A stretch of 23,624 nucleotides of DNA, taken from NCBI GenBank assembly GCA_033810155.1, contig JAPXKJ010000020.1:1-23624 (forward strand). The letters are read 5' to 3'. Of the stretch, positions 7,750 through 15,108 are shown piece by piece; within the stretch, counting starts at the first letter, position 1, and each line of letters opens with the position of its first letter. Position numbers and translations under genes: made by a program. Below the pieces are notes generated by a model. That model had not been told where the DNA came from. It worked only from the letters and a program-made list of their open reading frames with translations, and did no database searches. Source of the DNA: UBA3907 sp033810155. GTDB taxonomy: Bacteria; Bacillota; Sulfobacillia; Fermentithermobacillales; Fermentithermobacillaceae.

Positions 7750-8934
7750 TCAGTCGCAAGTTCCAAATCGCAAAGGCTTGATTCCCGCAAGCTCTTTACC
7801 CTCCAAAAACTCAAGAGACGCTCCTCCTCCAGTTGATAGGTGACTTATCTTGTCTGAGCATCCCGCCATCTCTACCGCCGCCAAAGAGTCCCCTCCGCCT
7901 ACGACTGTAAAACCGTCAACGCTAGCTACGGCAGCGGCCACTTCCAAAGTCCCTCCTCGAAACTGCTCCACCTCAAATACTCCCATAGGGCCGTTCCAAA
8001 AGACGGTCTTAGCTTTGGATATCGCCTGGGAAAACTCTCGACGGGTCTTTGGACCTATATCGAGAGCCATCATGTCTTCTGGAATGCTCTGGGGAGAGAC
8101 CACTTTGCAGGAAACCCCTGTTTCTGGTTTCTCAGCAGCCACCAGATCTACTGGAAGCAACAAGTCTTTGCCGAGATTGTTGGCCTTTTCCATAATCCTG
8201 AGAGCGTCTTCCCTTTTCTCTTTCTCGCAAAGAGACTGACCTACGTCAAAGCCCTTGGCCATCAAAAATGTGTTGGCCATACCGCCTCCGATTAAGAGCA
8301 CATCGACCTTATCTAAGAGATTTTCTAACACCCCTAGTTTGTCAGATACTTTTGCCCCTCCTATAACCGCAACGAAAGGATGTTCAGGCGACATCAACAA
8401 TCTGCTCAGAGATTCTATTTCGCGTTTCATCAAGCATCCAGGATACGCAGGTAGAAACTTGGTGACTCCTACTGTAGAAGCGTGAGCCCTATGAGCAGTG
8501 CCAAAGGCGTCATTGATGAAGAGATCAAAAGGTGCAGCTAGTTTTCGCGCAAACTCTGTATCGTTTTTTTCTTCTTCAGGATAAAACCGCACATTTTCCA
8601 AAAGTAGTACATCGCCAGGCTTCATTGATTCTACTGCCTGGGCTACTTCATCACCAACGCAGTCATCTAGTTTTCGAACATCCGCCTTAAGAAGTTCTGA
8701 GAGCCGCGCAGCTATTGGGTCCATTCTTAGTTCCGGAACTACCTTACCTTTAGGTCTTCCTAGGTGAGATATGAGGATACATCTAGCGTCATGTTCTATA
8801 AGCCATGTTATCGTAGGCAAAGATGCCCGGATCCGCGTATCGTCAACGATCATACCGTCTACTATAGGCACATTGAAATCTACTCGACACAAACAAGCCT
8901 TCCCAGACACATCCAAACTCTGACACCTCCTCAT
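7750..8934 (-). CDS. pgk: phosphoglycerate kinase
   Basis: This monomeric two-domain kinase makes ATP from 1,3-bisphosphoglycerate. It is 394 residues from the ATG at 8934. The substrate site is formed by CRVDFNVP (16-23), ISHLGRPKG (55-63), LLENVRFYPEE (111-121) and R149. The nucleotide side is formed by IGGAKVSDK (191-199), GPMGVFE (315-321), GGGDS (346-350) and STGGGASLEFLEG (367-379). The start is uncertain. ATG 8934 has the family-typical length but its AAGGAGGG lies about 14 bases away. An in-frame TTG at 8916 has AGGAGGTG at ideal spacing and would give MDVSGKACL. It is 145 bases after gap and 30 before tpiA. Confidence 0.97.
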   Translation of the reverse strand: MRRCQSLDVSGKACLCRVDFNVPIVDGMIVDDTRIRASLPTITWLIEHDARCILISHLGRPKGKVVPELRMDPIAARLSELLKADVRKLDDCVGDEVAQAVESMKPGDVLLLENVRFYPEEEKNDTEFARKLAAPFDLFINDAFGTAHRAHASTVGVTKFLPAYPGCLMKREIESLSRLLMSPEHPFVAVIGGAKVSDKLGVLENLLDKVDVLLIGGGMANTFLMAKGFDVGQSLCEKEKREDALRIMEKANNLGKDLLLPVDLVAAEKPETGVSCKVVSPQSIPEDMMALDIGPKTRREFSQAISKAKTVFWNGPMGVFEVEQFRGGTLEVAAAVASVDGFTVVGGGDSLAAVEMAGCSDKISHLSTGGGASLEFLEGKELAGIKPLRFGTCD

Positions 8935-9015
8935 GATGAAACACGGGTCCCTCCTTGTGGTGCACTAAAGCATTTCTTAAGGCGTTTATATCCAAACCAA
9001 CATACGTCTGCTTTC

Positions 9016-9064
9016 CTTGCTTGCTTGCTCCTGATGGGCCGAAGCAGAAAGTGAAGCAGAAAGT
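9016..9064 (-). repeat. simple repeats in the gap-pgk spacer
   Basis: Within the 145-base gap-pgk spacer, a 12-base unit GAAGCAGAAAGT is present twice in perfect tandem at 9041-9052 and 9053-9064. Beside it, CTTG is repeated three times plus one base at 9016-9028. In the minus-strand RNA, TCTGCTT of the duplicated unit could pair with AAGCAGA just downstream, forming a loop that contains the CTTG tract. No U-run follows, so it does not look like a terminator. A role in mRNA processing or stability is speculative. Confidence 0.6.
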
Positions 9065-9079
9065 ACCGTCCCCCTTGCT

Positions 9080-10078
9080 TCATGAAATGATGTATGTGAT
9101 TAGGTCGACTAGGCGCTCTGAGTAGCCCCACTCGTTGTCGTACCAGGCGATGACTTTGACCATCTTGTCTCCTATTACCTGGGTAGAGAGTGCGTCTACT
9201 ATGGAAGATTCCTTCATTCCTTTGTAGTCCGTTGAGACTAATGGTTCGTAGGATATGCCCAAAATCCCTTTGAGCTCATTTGCGGCTGCAGCTTCAAACG
9301 CCTTGTTGATTTCCTGAGCATCGCATGACCTTGAGAGTTCGCAAGTGAGATCGATTACGGAAACTGTAGGAGTAGGCACTCTAAAAGCCATTCCGTTTAT
9401 TTTGCCCTCTAACTGTGGAAGAACCAGTGAAACAGCTCTTGCCGCTCCGGTAGTTGTTGGAATGATGTTTAGAGCGGCTGCCCTGCCTCTTCGAAAATCC
9501 TTATGAGGAAAATCAAGGGTGACTTGATCATTTGTATAAGCGTGAATAGTGGTCATGAGGCCTCTTTCAATCCCGAAGACTTCATCCAGGACTTTGGCCA
9601 CTGGAGCCAGGCCATTAGTCGTGCAGGACGCGTTCGAGATAACATGGTGCTTTTGAGGATCATATTTGTCCTGATTGACACCCATCACGATAGTAATATC
9701 CTCGTTCTTGGCAGGAGCTGAGATAACTACTTTCTTTGCCCCTCCCGATTCGATGTGGGCAACTGCTTGCTCTTTGTTTGTAAACCTACCTGTAGACTCA
9801 AGGACTATATCTACCCCTAGATCCCTCCAAGGAATATTGGCAGGATCTCTTTGCGAGAACACATGGATGTACTTGCCCCCTACGTTGAGCCCTTGGCCTT
9901 GAACTGTTACGTCTTCATCAATCGTCCCGTAATTGGAGTCATACTTAAGGAGATACGCAAGATTGCTGGGATCAGCTAGATCATTTAGCGCTACAACCTC
10001 GTAATTCTCGGCACGTTTCGAGGCTCTCAAAAACCGCCTGCCTATGCTACCGAATCCGTTAATACCCACCTTAATCAT
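9080..10078 (-). CDS. gap: glyceraldehyde-3-phosphate dehydrogenase, NAD type
   Basis: This tetrameric glycolytic dehydrogenase oxidises and phosphorylates glyceraldehyde 3-phosphate to 1,3-bisphosphoglycerate. The 332-residue product begins with the Rossmann motif VGINGFGSIGR. The catalytic pair is C152 (NASCTTN) and H179 (TIHAYTNDQ). The acidic residue after the second strand (LND, residues 31-33) and the FPHKD segment (glycolytic enzymes usually have LPHKD there) favour NAD over NADP, so this is a GapA-like glycolytic form rather than GapB. The C-terminal WYDNEWGYSERLVDL is intact. The ATG at 10078 follows AGGGGG. It is first in the glycolytic run; no CggR-type repressor gene precedes it, unlike Bacillus, and two CHR-domain genes lie upstream instead. 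Confidence 0.98.
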   Translation of the reverse strand: MIKVGINGFGSIGRRFLRASKRAENYEVVALNDLADPSNLAYLLKYDSNYGTIDEDVTVQGQGLNVGGKYIHVFSQRDPANIPWRDLGVDIVLESTGRFTNKEQAVAHIESGGAKKVVISAPAKNEDITIVMGVNQDKYDPQKHHVISNASCTTNGLAPVAKVLDEVFGIERGLMTTIHAYTNDQVTLDFPHKDFRRGRAAALNIIPTTTGAARAVSLVLPQLEGKINGMAFRVPTPTVSVIDLTCELSRSCDAQEINKAFEAAAANELKGILGISYEPLVSTDYKGMKESSIVDALSTQVIGDKMVKVIAWYDNEWGYSERLVDLITYIIS

Positions 10079-10106
10079 TTTGAAATTACCCCCTGAACCA
10101 TGAATT

Positions 10107-10146
10107 TTATCCCTTCCCTACTATAGCCTAAATCACAGCCACACTG
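10107..10146 (-). promoter_or_regulatory. possible promoter of the gap operon
   Basis: The 124-base spacer before gap has two -10-like boxes on the minus strand: TATAGT near 10125-10120 and TAAAAT near 10108-10103. Neither has a strong -35; TTTCCA at 19 bases is the best for the first. A promoter here is expected because the upstream CHR pair is an unrelated unit, but the exact boxes are weakly supported. I see no clear operator or riboswitch fold. Confidence 0.3.
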
Positions 10147-10202
10147 GAAACGGTATCGCTAGAAATGCCAAGCGCCCTACCGCCACACCACAAACGCGTT
10201 CT

Positions 10203-10730
10203 CTACCTGTACATAAAAAAACCCAGAACCCCTGCCGAAACTAAAAGAAGAATCGGATCTATGTTGAAAACCAAAATCCCAACAATAACTGCTGCAGAGA
10301 TTATGCCAGGGACAAGACCTGTAATCGAGTTAGGCAACACTGAAAGAGCAGCAGATAGGATCAGAGCCACAACAACCGGCCTTATACCTGATAACATGTA
10401 TTTAACAAGTGGCACTTCTTTATACCTAAGAAAGAGCCTACCCAGAACCATCATTATGATGAAAGAGGGAAGAACTACCCCGAAGGTCGCCGTCATGGAA
10501 CCAATCACCCCGGCAACCTTGAAACCTACAAAAGTAGCAGAATTAATGGCTATGGGACCGGGAGTGCCCTGCGATATGGCTATAACGTCGATGAACTCCT
10601 CCATCGCCAGCCAACCCCGGTTGGTAACGACCTCCTCCGAAATCAAAGGAATCATCGCATAGCCTCCGCCGAAGGCAAAAGCACCCACTTTGAAGAACGA
10701 AACAAACAGTTGAAGCAAAACATCCGCCAT
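10203..10730 (-). CDS. CHR-domain membrane transporter, second of pair (chromate-transporter family)
   Basis: This 175-residue multi-spanning membrane protein is a single CHR domain. The family motifs are present: SFFKVGAFAFGGGYAMIPLI near the N-terminus (FGGG at 20-23), NRGWL, and SQGTPGPIAINSATFVG (residues 53-69). About five hydrophobic stretches follow. Short CHR proteins normally occur as adjacent pairs that together equal one full-length ChrA antiporter, and that is the case here, 94 bases after its partner. Known ChrA proteins export chromate, but many family members have no tested substrate, so chromate export is only the family label. The ATG at 10728-10730 has a poorly spaced AGGAAGTGAG upstream. 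No chromate reductase or ChrB regulator is adjacent. Confidence 0.9.
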   Translation of the reverse strand: MADVLLQLFVSFFKVGAFAFGGGYAMIPLISEEVVTNRGWLAMEEFIDVIAISQGTPGPIAINSATFVGFKVAGVIGSMTATFGVVLPSFIIMMVLGRLFLRYKEVPLVKYMLSGIRPVVVALILSAALSVLPNSITGLVPGIISAAVIVGILVFNIDPILLLVSAGVLGFFMYR

Positions 10731-10824
10731 AGTGACTCATCTCACTTCCTAGATATCTGCGATCTACCACGCTCTGTGGCATCCGACCTTGTTCTACTTT
10801 TACCTCAATTTGAGAGCGCTGATG

Positions 10825-11433
10825 CTAGAGACGATTTTCGGTGGCGTTGGAACTCGTAGTGCTTCGAGAGTGCTCGAAAGCTCCATATAACATACCGGAA
10901 ATTGCTGCCAAAAGCACAACGAAGATCGGATTGATATCCAGAAAAATAAGCAACCCCGAGCCTATTGCCGCAAATACGATGTCTCTAGCATTGCCTATGG
11001 ATTTTTTCCCTACCTGGTACACAGCGGAAATCAAAAGACCGAAAATGGCAGGCCTCATGCCTTTGAAGATTGCCTGAACTGCAGTAGACTCTTTCACTTT
11101 TAGGAAGAAATTAGCTATCACCAGGATAATCAGAAAAGACGGTAAGCTAGAACCCAGAGCAGCTACTACAGCTCCTAGAACCCCTCTCATCTTATTACCG
11201 CACAAAACAGAGGTGTTAATTGCAATGGGGCCCGGTCCGCTCTGAGCAATAGCCAATATGTCCACGAACTCAGAGTCATCTAACCATCCCCGTCTGTCCA
11301 CGAGTTCCTTTTGAATCAAAGGTACCATGGCCCATCCTCCACCAAAGGTAAATGCACCGATCTTAAAAAAGCTAATGAATATGCTCCATAAAGACATATC
11401 AACGGGCGAATCGCTAGAAATGGTTTCTTTCAT
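10825..11433 (-). CDS. CHR-domain membrane transporter, first of pair (chromate-transporter family)
   Basis: This 202-residue single CHR-domain membrane protein pairs with the gene that follows it. It carries IFISFFKIGAFTFGGGWAMVPLI (FGGG at 30-33), DRRGWLDDSEF and AQSGPGPIAINTS (SGPGPIAIN at 65-73). Hydrophobic helices follow and a hydrophilic, Ser/Thr-rich tail ends the protein. It resembles its partner clearly in the first 75 residues, as expected for the N- and C-terminal halves that arose by duplication. The ATG at 11433 has only a weak ribosome-binding site. The gene sits between the rpoD terminator and the gap operon, with its own promoter. Likely function is heteromeric anion (chromate or unknown) export; the substrate is not deducible. 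Confidence 0.9.
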   Translation of the reverse strand: MKETISSDSPVDMSLWSIFISFFKIGAFTFGGGWAMVPLIQKELVDRRGWLDDSEFVDILAIAQSGPGPIAINTSVLCGNKMRGVLGAVVAALGSSLPSFLIILVIANFFLKVKESTAVQAIFKGMRPAIFGLLISAVYQVGKKSIGNARDIVFAAIGSGLLIFLDINPIFVVLLAAISGMLYGAFEHSRSTTSSNATENRL

Positions 11434-11534
11434 ATTTGAACGTGCCTAGAAGGCGCTTCCCTCCCTTCATACCTTCACTTGCCCGAACATAGCCGCAATA
11501 TTTGAGCGTCTTCTGCTTTAGACATACACAGCCC

Positions 11535-11543
11535 ATTATATCA
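11535..11543 (-). promoter_or_regulatory. extended -10 promoter of the CHR transporter pair
   Basis: The minus strand reads TGATATAAT, a perfect -10 box (11540-11535) with the TG of an extended -10. No good -35 is found at 17 bases. It lies after the rpoD terminator and about 100 bases upstream of the first CHR gene, so the pair probably forms an independent transcript with a leader of roughly 95 bases. Confidence 0.5.
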
Positions 11544-11578
11544 CTAAACTTAGAAACCAAGCCCTTCATAACGCAACA

Positions 11579-11604
11579 GACCCGAGGGATTAACCACCCG
11601 GGCC
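11579..11604 (-). other. GC-rich hairpin in the rpoD-CHR spacer
   Basis: On the minus strand GGCCCGGG can pair with CTCGGGTC around a 10-base loop (8 pairs, two of them G-U). No U-run follows in either direction. It may be a backup terminator or simply chance. The rest of the 239-base spacer holds only the terminator and promoter listed separately. Confidence 0.3.
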
Positions 11605-11622
11605 GCCACACATTGAATACCC

Positions 11623-11647
11623 AAAAAACGCTGTTTTCATCAGCATT
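11623..11647 (-). terminator. intrinsic terminator of the dnaG-rpoD operon
   Basis: In the minus-strand transcript AATGCTG and CAGCGTT form a 7-pair stem (one G-U) around ATGAAAA. A run of U residues follows directly. It begins about 26 bases after the rpoD stop codon, the expected place for a Rho-independent terminator. Confidence 0.65.
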
Positions 11648-11672
11648 CCATTGCCTTGCCCACCCTAACAAT

Positions 11673-12875
11673 CTAGGCGAGATAGTCTCTTAGTTTCTTG
11701 CTCCTCTGAGGATTTCTTAGTTTCCGCAAAGCCTTGGCTTCGATTTGTCTTATGCGTTCTCTTGTTACGCCAAACTCACGCCCTACTTCTTCAAGAGTAC
11801 GCGGTCTCCCGTCGTCTAGACCAAAGCGGAGCCGCAGAACCCTTTGCTCACGGTCATTAAGACCCGACAGCACTTCCTCGATTTGCTCCTTAAGAAGCAG
11901 GTAAGAAGCAGCCTCATCAGGGGCAAGCACATCCACATCTTCAATGAAGTCCCCAAGGTGGCTATCTTCTTCTTCACCGATAGGCGTTTCCAGCGAAACA
12001 GGCTCTTGGGCAATTTTTTGGATCTCACGCACCTTCTCAGGTGTGATCCCCATCTTTTCCGCGATTTCTTCTGCGGTAGGCTCTCGCCCAAGTTCCTGGA
12101 CCAGTTCCCGGGAGGTTCTTACGAGTTTGTTGATGGTCTCTACCATATGCACAGGGATCCTTATCGTCCTGGCCTGGTCAGCTATGGCCCTCGTGATGGC
12201 TTGCCTTATCCACCACGTTGCATAGGTGCTAAGTTTGTAACCCTTTCTGTAATCAAACTTCTCAACCGCTTTGATCAGACCCATGTTGCCTTCCTGGATA
12301 AGGTCCAAAAACGCCATTCCGCGACCCACATATCTTTTGGCAATAGATACTACGAGACGCAGGTTTGACTCGATTAGGCGCTGCTTCGCTTCTCGATCCC
12401 CCATCTCCATACGTTTTGCCAATTCTACCTCTTCTTCGGCTGTAAGGAGGGGAACTCGACCGATTTCCTTCAAGTACATTCTGACCGGGTCATCTAAGGC
12501 CACTCCCTCCGGAACAGACAAATCGATATCTGTTCCATCTTCTTTGTCTTCGGCCTCTTCAGTCTCAGGTTCCTCATCTTCGTCTAGAACCTCATCTTCG
12601 ACTTCTTCTTCTGTGTCCAAAACTGATTTTCCAACTCTTTCATGTCCCGATTCGTAGGCTTTACCAACAACCTCGGGCCTTTTTGCCGACTGCCTCTCGC
12701 TCAACACATCTATGCCAAGCTTACTGAATTCACGATAGACCTGGTCAACTTGCTCTTCGCTCATCTCCCGGCCTTCCAATGCATCGGCGATTTCTTTATA
12801 CGTCAAGAAGCCTTTACCTTGCCCCAGCGCAATTAGCTCCTTTATCGCATTCCTCTCTGCACTAAGGTTATTCAA
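11673..12875 (-). CDS. rpoD: RNA polymerase primary sigma factor RpoD/SigA
   Basis: This is the housekeeping sigma factor of 400 residues. An N-terminal region 1.1-like domain (about 1-55) is followed by an unstructured, strongly acidic linker (about 82-115). Region 1.2 begins at DDPVRMYLKEIGRVPLL. Region 2 contains the AKRYVGRGMAFLDLIQEGNMGLIKAVEKFDYRKGYKLSTYATWWIRQAI block that binds and melts the -10 element. Region 3 follows, and region 4.2 has the helix-turn-helix TLEEVGREFGVTRERIRQIEAKALRKLRN that reads the -35. The start is TTG at 12875, overlapping the dnaG stop as TTGA. GGGAGG lies 8 bases upstream, and only this start keeps all of region 1.1. The dnaG-rpoD pairing is the classic macromolecular-synthesis operon of Bacillota; rpsU is not present here. 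Confidence 0.98.
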   Translation of the reverse strand: MNNLSAERNAIKELIALGQGKGFLTYKEIADALEGREMSEEQVDQVYREFSKLGIDVLSERQSAKRPEVVGKAYESGHERVGKSVLDTEEEVEDEVLDEDEEPETEEAEDKEDGTDIDLSVPEGVALDDPVRMYLKEIGRVPLLTAEEEVELAKRMEMGDREAKQRLIESNLRLVVSIAKRYVGRGMAFLDLIQEGNMGLIKAVEKFDYRKGYKLSTYATWWIRQAITRAIADQARTIRIPVHMVETINKLVRTSRELVQELGREPTAEEIAEKMGITPEKVREIQKIAQEPVSLETPIGEEEDSHLGDFIEDVDVLAPDEAASYLLLKEQIEEVLSGLNDREQRVLRLRFGLDDGRPRTLEEVGREFGVTRERIRQIEAKALRKLRNPQRSKKLRDYLA

Positions 12876-14731
12876 CCGTCTTCCCTCCCGGAGAAGCCAC
12901 CAGGGAACATATAGAAGTTCTCATCCCCTGTAGACTTCACCTGTCTAAGTAATTTCTGATACTCGTCGAGTATGGTGACCAATCGTGCCTGGTCTTTATC
13001 CTCTTCAGCCCTTCTCATTTCGTCTCTCAGTTCGGCCAAGCGGAATTCCTTTATTCTTCTTATGCAATCCTTAAGCACTCGTTCCGGTTTATCGATCGGC
13101 CCAAATTCTGCGCAAATATGGGCAACCCAGTTAGAAATCTCAGGACTTTCTGTCCAAACAAGGAAATCATCACAGTTTGCAAACATTAGACGGCATCGCT
13201 CATCCGAAAAATCGTCACCGGTAAGGTGCATTTTTGCAACGTTCACTAGTTCAGGTTTTTCTACGAGGACCTTGATAATTCCTTCCTCCGCACGACGTCT
13301 TGCCAAATTTGCTTCTTCATTTTCTGATGCGTTAGTTATGGGTCTACGGTGTGACATATTCTCATCGCTAGATTTGGCTACCGCCCTGCGCGTCTTCTTT
13401 TTATATGATTCTACGTCTTTGTAGAGCGACTCCTTCGAAACATCAAGATCCCGTGCTATTTCGGAAACGTAGGCAGATATCTCGACTTCGCTCTCGAGTT
13501 CAGCAAGCACTGGCACGATAACATCCTTAACCTTGAGTTTTCCCTCAATGGTAGTGATATCATTTGCTCTTACAGCTTCGTCGTATATGAACTTTACATC
13601 TGAAACTGCCCCTATGATCAATTCCTCGAATTTAGAAGCACCATACTTAACCACATACTCATCGGGATCTTTTGCACCTTCAAATACCGCTACCCTGCTT
13701 CTACCACCCGCTTCTCGAAAAACGTCAATACATCGTCTGACTGCTTTCTTTCCAGCTTCATCTTGGTCAAAAGCTAAGATTACATCGTCACACAGGAGCA
13801 GAACTGATCTTGCCTGCTGAGCTGAAAATGCGGTTCCCATCCCCGCGACCGCGTAGTCAATGCCATTTTGAAAAGCACTGATCACGTCCATGTAACCTTC
13901 CATTACACATACTCTTCCCCTGCTGCGAATTCCTGCTTTTGCCAAATTGAGAGCATATAATTCCTTTCCCTTGTGGAATAAAGGTGTATCCGGCGAATTC
14001 AGGTACTTGGGTTCTTCATTTCCTATCGCCCGACCCGCAAACCCGATGAGTTCGCCTACAGAATTCCAAATGGGAAACATGATCCGCCCTCGGAACCGGT
14101 CGTACATGTTACTCAGACGTGATTCTACCCCTGACTGTTCTCTACGATTAGGCTCTTTTTCCACACACAAACCAGACTTCACCAATGAATCGGGAGATAT
14201 TTTGGCTCTAGCGCTCTGCCCGGTAATAAAATCCCATTGGGCAGGCGCATAGCCTAGTTCGAAAACGTCCATAGTGTCTCTGACTATGCCACGGTTCTCA
14301 AGATACTTGAGGGCACGTGCTCCTTGCCTAGAGTAAAGCATCTCCCTGTACTTTGCATGGGCGAAGGAAAGTGCATCGCGCAGACCATCTAATTCTGCCT
14401 TCTTTTTCTTTTCTGCAAATGTCAGAGCAGGCTCGGGGAGTTTTACCCCTGCCAATGCTGCCAACTTTTCGACTGCCTCCGGGAAACCCATGTTTTCCAT
14501 CTTCATCAGAAAAGTAAATATGTTTCCACCTGCACCACACCCAAAGCAATAGAAAAACTGCTTATCGGGATCAACCGTAAAAGAAGGCGTCTTTTCCTGA
14601 TGAAACGGGCACAATCCGACGTAGTTCTTGCCGGTCTTGCGCAATTTTACATGTTCGGACACGACGGAAACTATGTCTGTCCTGGCCCGTATTTCATCGA
14701 TTATTTCCTGGCTATAGTATCTTGCAGACAC
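12872..14731 (-). CDS. dnaG: DNA primase DnaG
   Basis: DnaG is the replicative primase that makes RNA primers at the fork with DnaB helicase. The protein has an N-terminal CHCC zinc finger (LCPFHQEKTPSF ... YCFGCGAGGN), a catalytic core, and a TOPRIM fold with VMEGYMDVISAF and ILAFDQDEAGKKA. The C-terminal helicase-binding region ends near GREDG. The start is chosen at GTG 14731: GGGGG precedes it, and MSARYYSQEIIDEIRARTDIV then has the same length ahead of the TDIV block as Bacillus and E. coli DnaG. The frame is open to ATG 14746 and TTG 14764, neither with a ribosome-binding site. The resulting 619 residues are normal. It is first in the dnaG-rpoD operon. Confidence 0.96.
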   Translation of the reverse strand: MSARYYSQEIIDEIRARTDIVSVVSEHVKLRKTGKNYVGLCPFHQEKTPSFTVDPDKQFFYCFGCGAGGNIFTFLMKMENMGFPEAVEKLAALAGVKLPEPALTFAEKKKKAELDGLRDALSFAHAKYREMLYSRQGARALKYLENRGIVRDTMDVFELGYAPAQWDFITGQSARAKISPDSLVKSGLCVEKEPNRREQSGVESRLSNMYDRFRGRIMFPIWNSVGELIGFAGRAIGNEEPKYLNSPDTPLFHKGKELYALNLAKAGIRSRGRVCVMEGYMDVISAFQNGIDYAVAGMGTAFSAQQARSVLLLCDDVILAFDQDEAGKKAVRRCIDVFREAGGRSRVAVFEGAKDPDEYVVKYGASKFEELIIGAVSDVKFIYDEAVRANDITTIEGKLKVKDVIVPVLAELESEVEISAYVSEIARDLDVSKESLYKDVESYKKKTRRAVAKSSDENMSHRRPITNASENEEANLARRRAEEGIIKVLVEKPELVNVAKMHLTGDDFSDERCRLMFANCDDFLVWTESPEISNWVAHICAEFGPIDKPERVLKDCIRRIKEFRLAELRDEMRRAEEDKDQARLVTILDEYQKLLRQVKSTGDENFYMFPGGFSGREDG

Positions 14732-15108
14732 TTTGACCCCCGTCATTTCTTTTGATATTGCCAAACACCATATAACCTATATATCATTCGATAACTGTAG
14801 AAAAACTCCTTCATGTGTGTGTAATTATTTTTTTGATCTCAGCATAATTTGCATTCGAGTACCAATATCAACTACTACGCGACTGATGATATAACCTGCC
14901 TATATGTTGCGTTCGTATGAAGAAATGACGAGCCAAAACGAGATCCCGCCTATTACTACTACGAATGCCTGATGCAAAAGTTCGAAGAATACAAATCGCC
15001 ACCTAAAGAACAGGGTTATTCCCTTATGTGAGAGAATACTCCGAGAATAGTGCACACGACCGAAAGATTTACAAACGTGCATCTCAATTATGCAAGGGGG
15101 AACATCCG
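14732..15108. other. divergent intergenic region between dnaG and the S9 peptidase gene
   Basis: This AT-rich spacer of about 377 bases has no convincing gene. On the minus strand TGATATATA at 14786-14778 is an extended -10 that would start dnaG-rpoD near 14770. That fits the downstream GTG start and leaves little leader for the TTG at 14764. On the plus strand TGATATAAC at 14887-14895 is an extended -10 candidate for the peptidase gene. Downstream of it, GCGTTCGTA (14909-14917) can pair with TACGAATGC (14960-14968) around a 42-base loop, a possible leader structure. No tRNA, riboswitch or repeat array was recognised. Confidence 0.5.

Noticed and set aside
8931..9131. 66-codon minus-strand frame across the gap-pgk spacer
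   Set aside because: Starts within gap and ends at pgk, and consists largely of the repeat-containing spacer; no coding signature.
10079..10202. Search for a CggR-type repressor or operator ahead of gap
   Set aside because: No repressor gene is present and no clear palindrome or operator is visible in the 124-base spacer.
11414..11671. 85-codon minus-strand frame filling the rpoD-CHR spacer
   Set aside because: It spans the rpoD terminator and the CHR promoter, has a Trp/Cys-rich composition unlike its neighbours, lacks a ribosome-binding site and overlaps the CHR gene start.
14900..15052. Minus-strand frame upstream of dnaG with a hydrophobic C-terminal segment that could be a small membrane protein
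   Set aside because: No start codon with a ribosome-binding site; the frame overlaps the leader of the peptidase gene and resembles no family I know.
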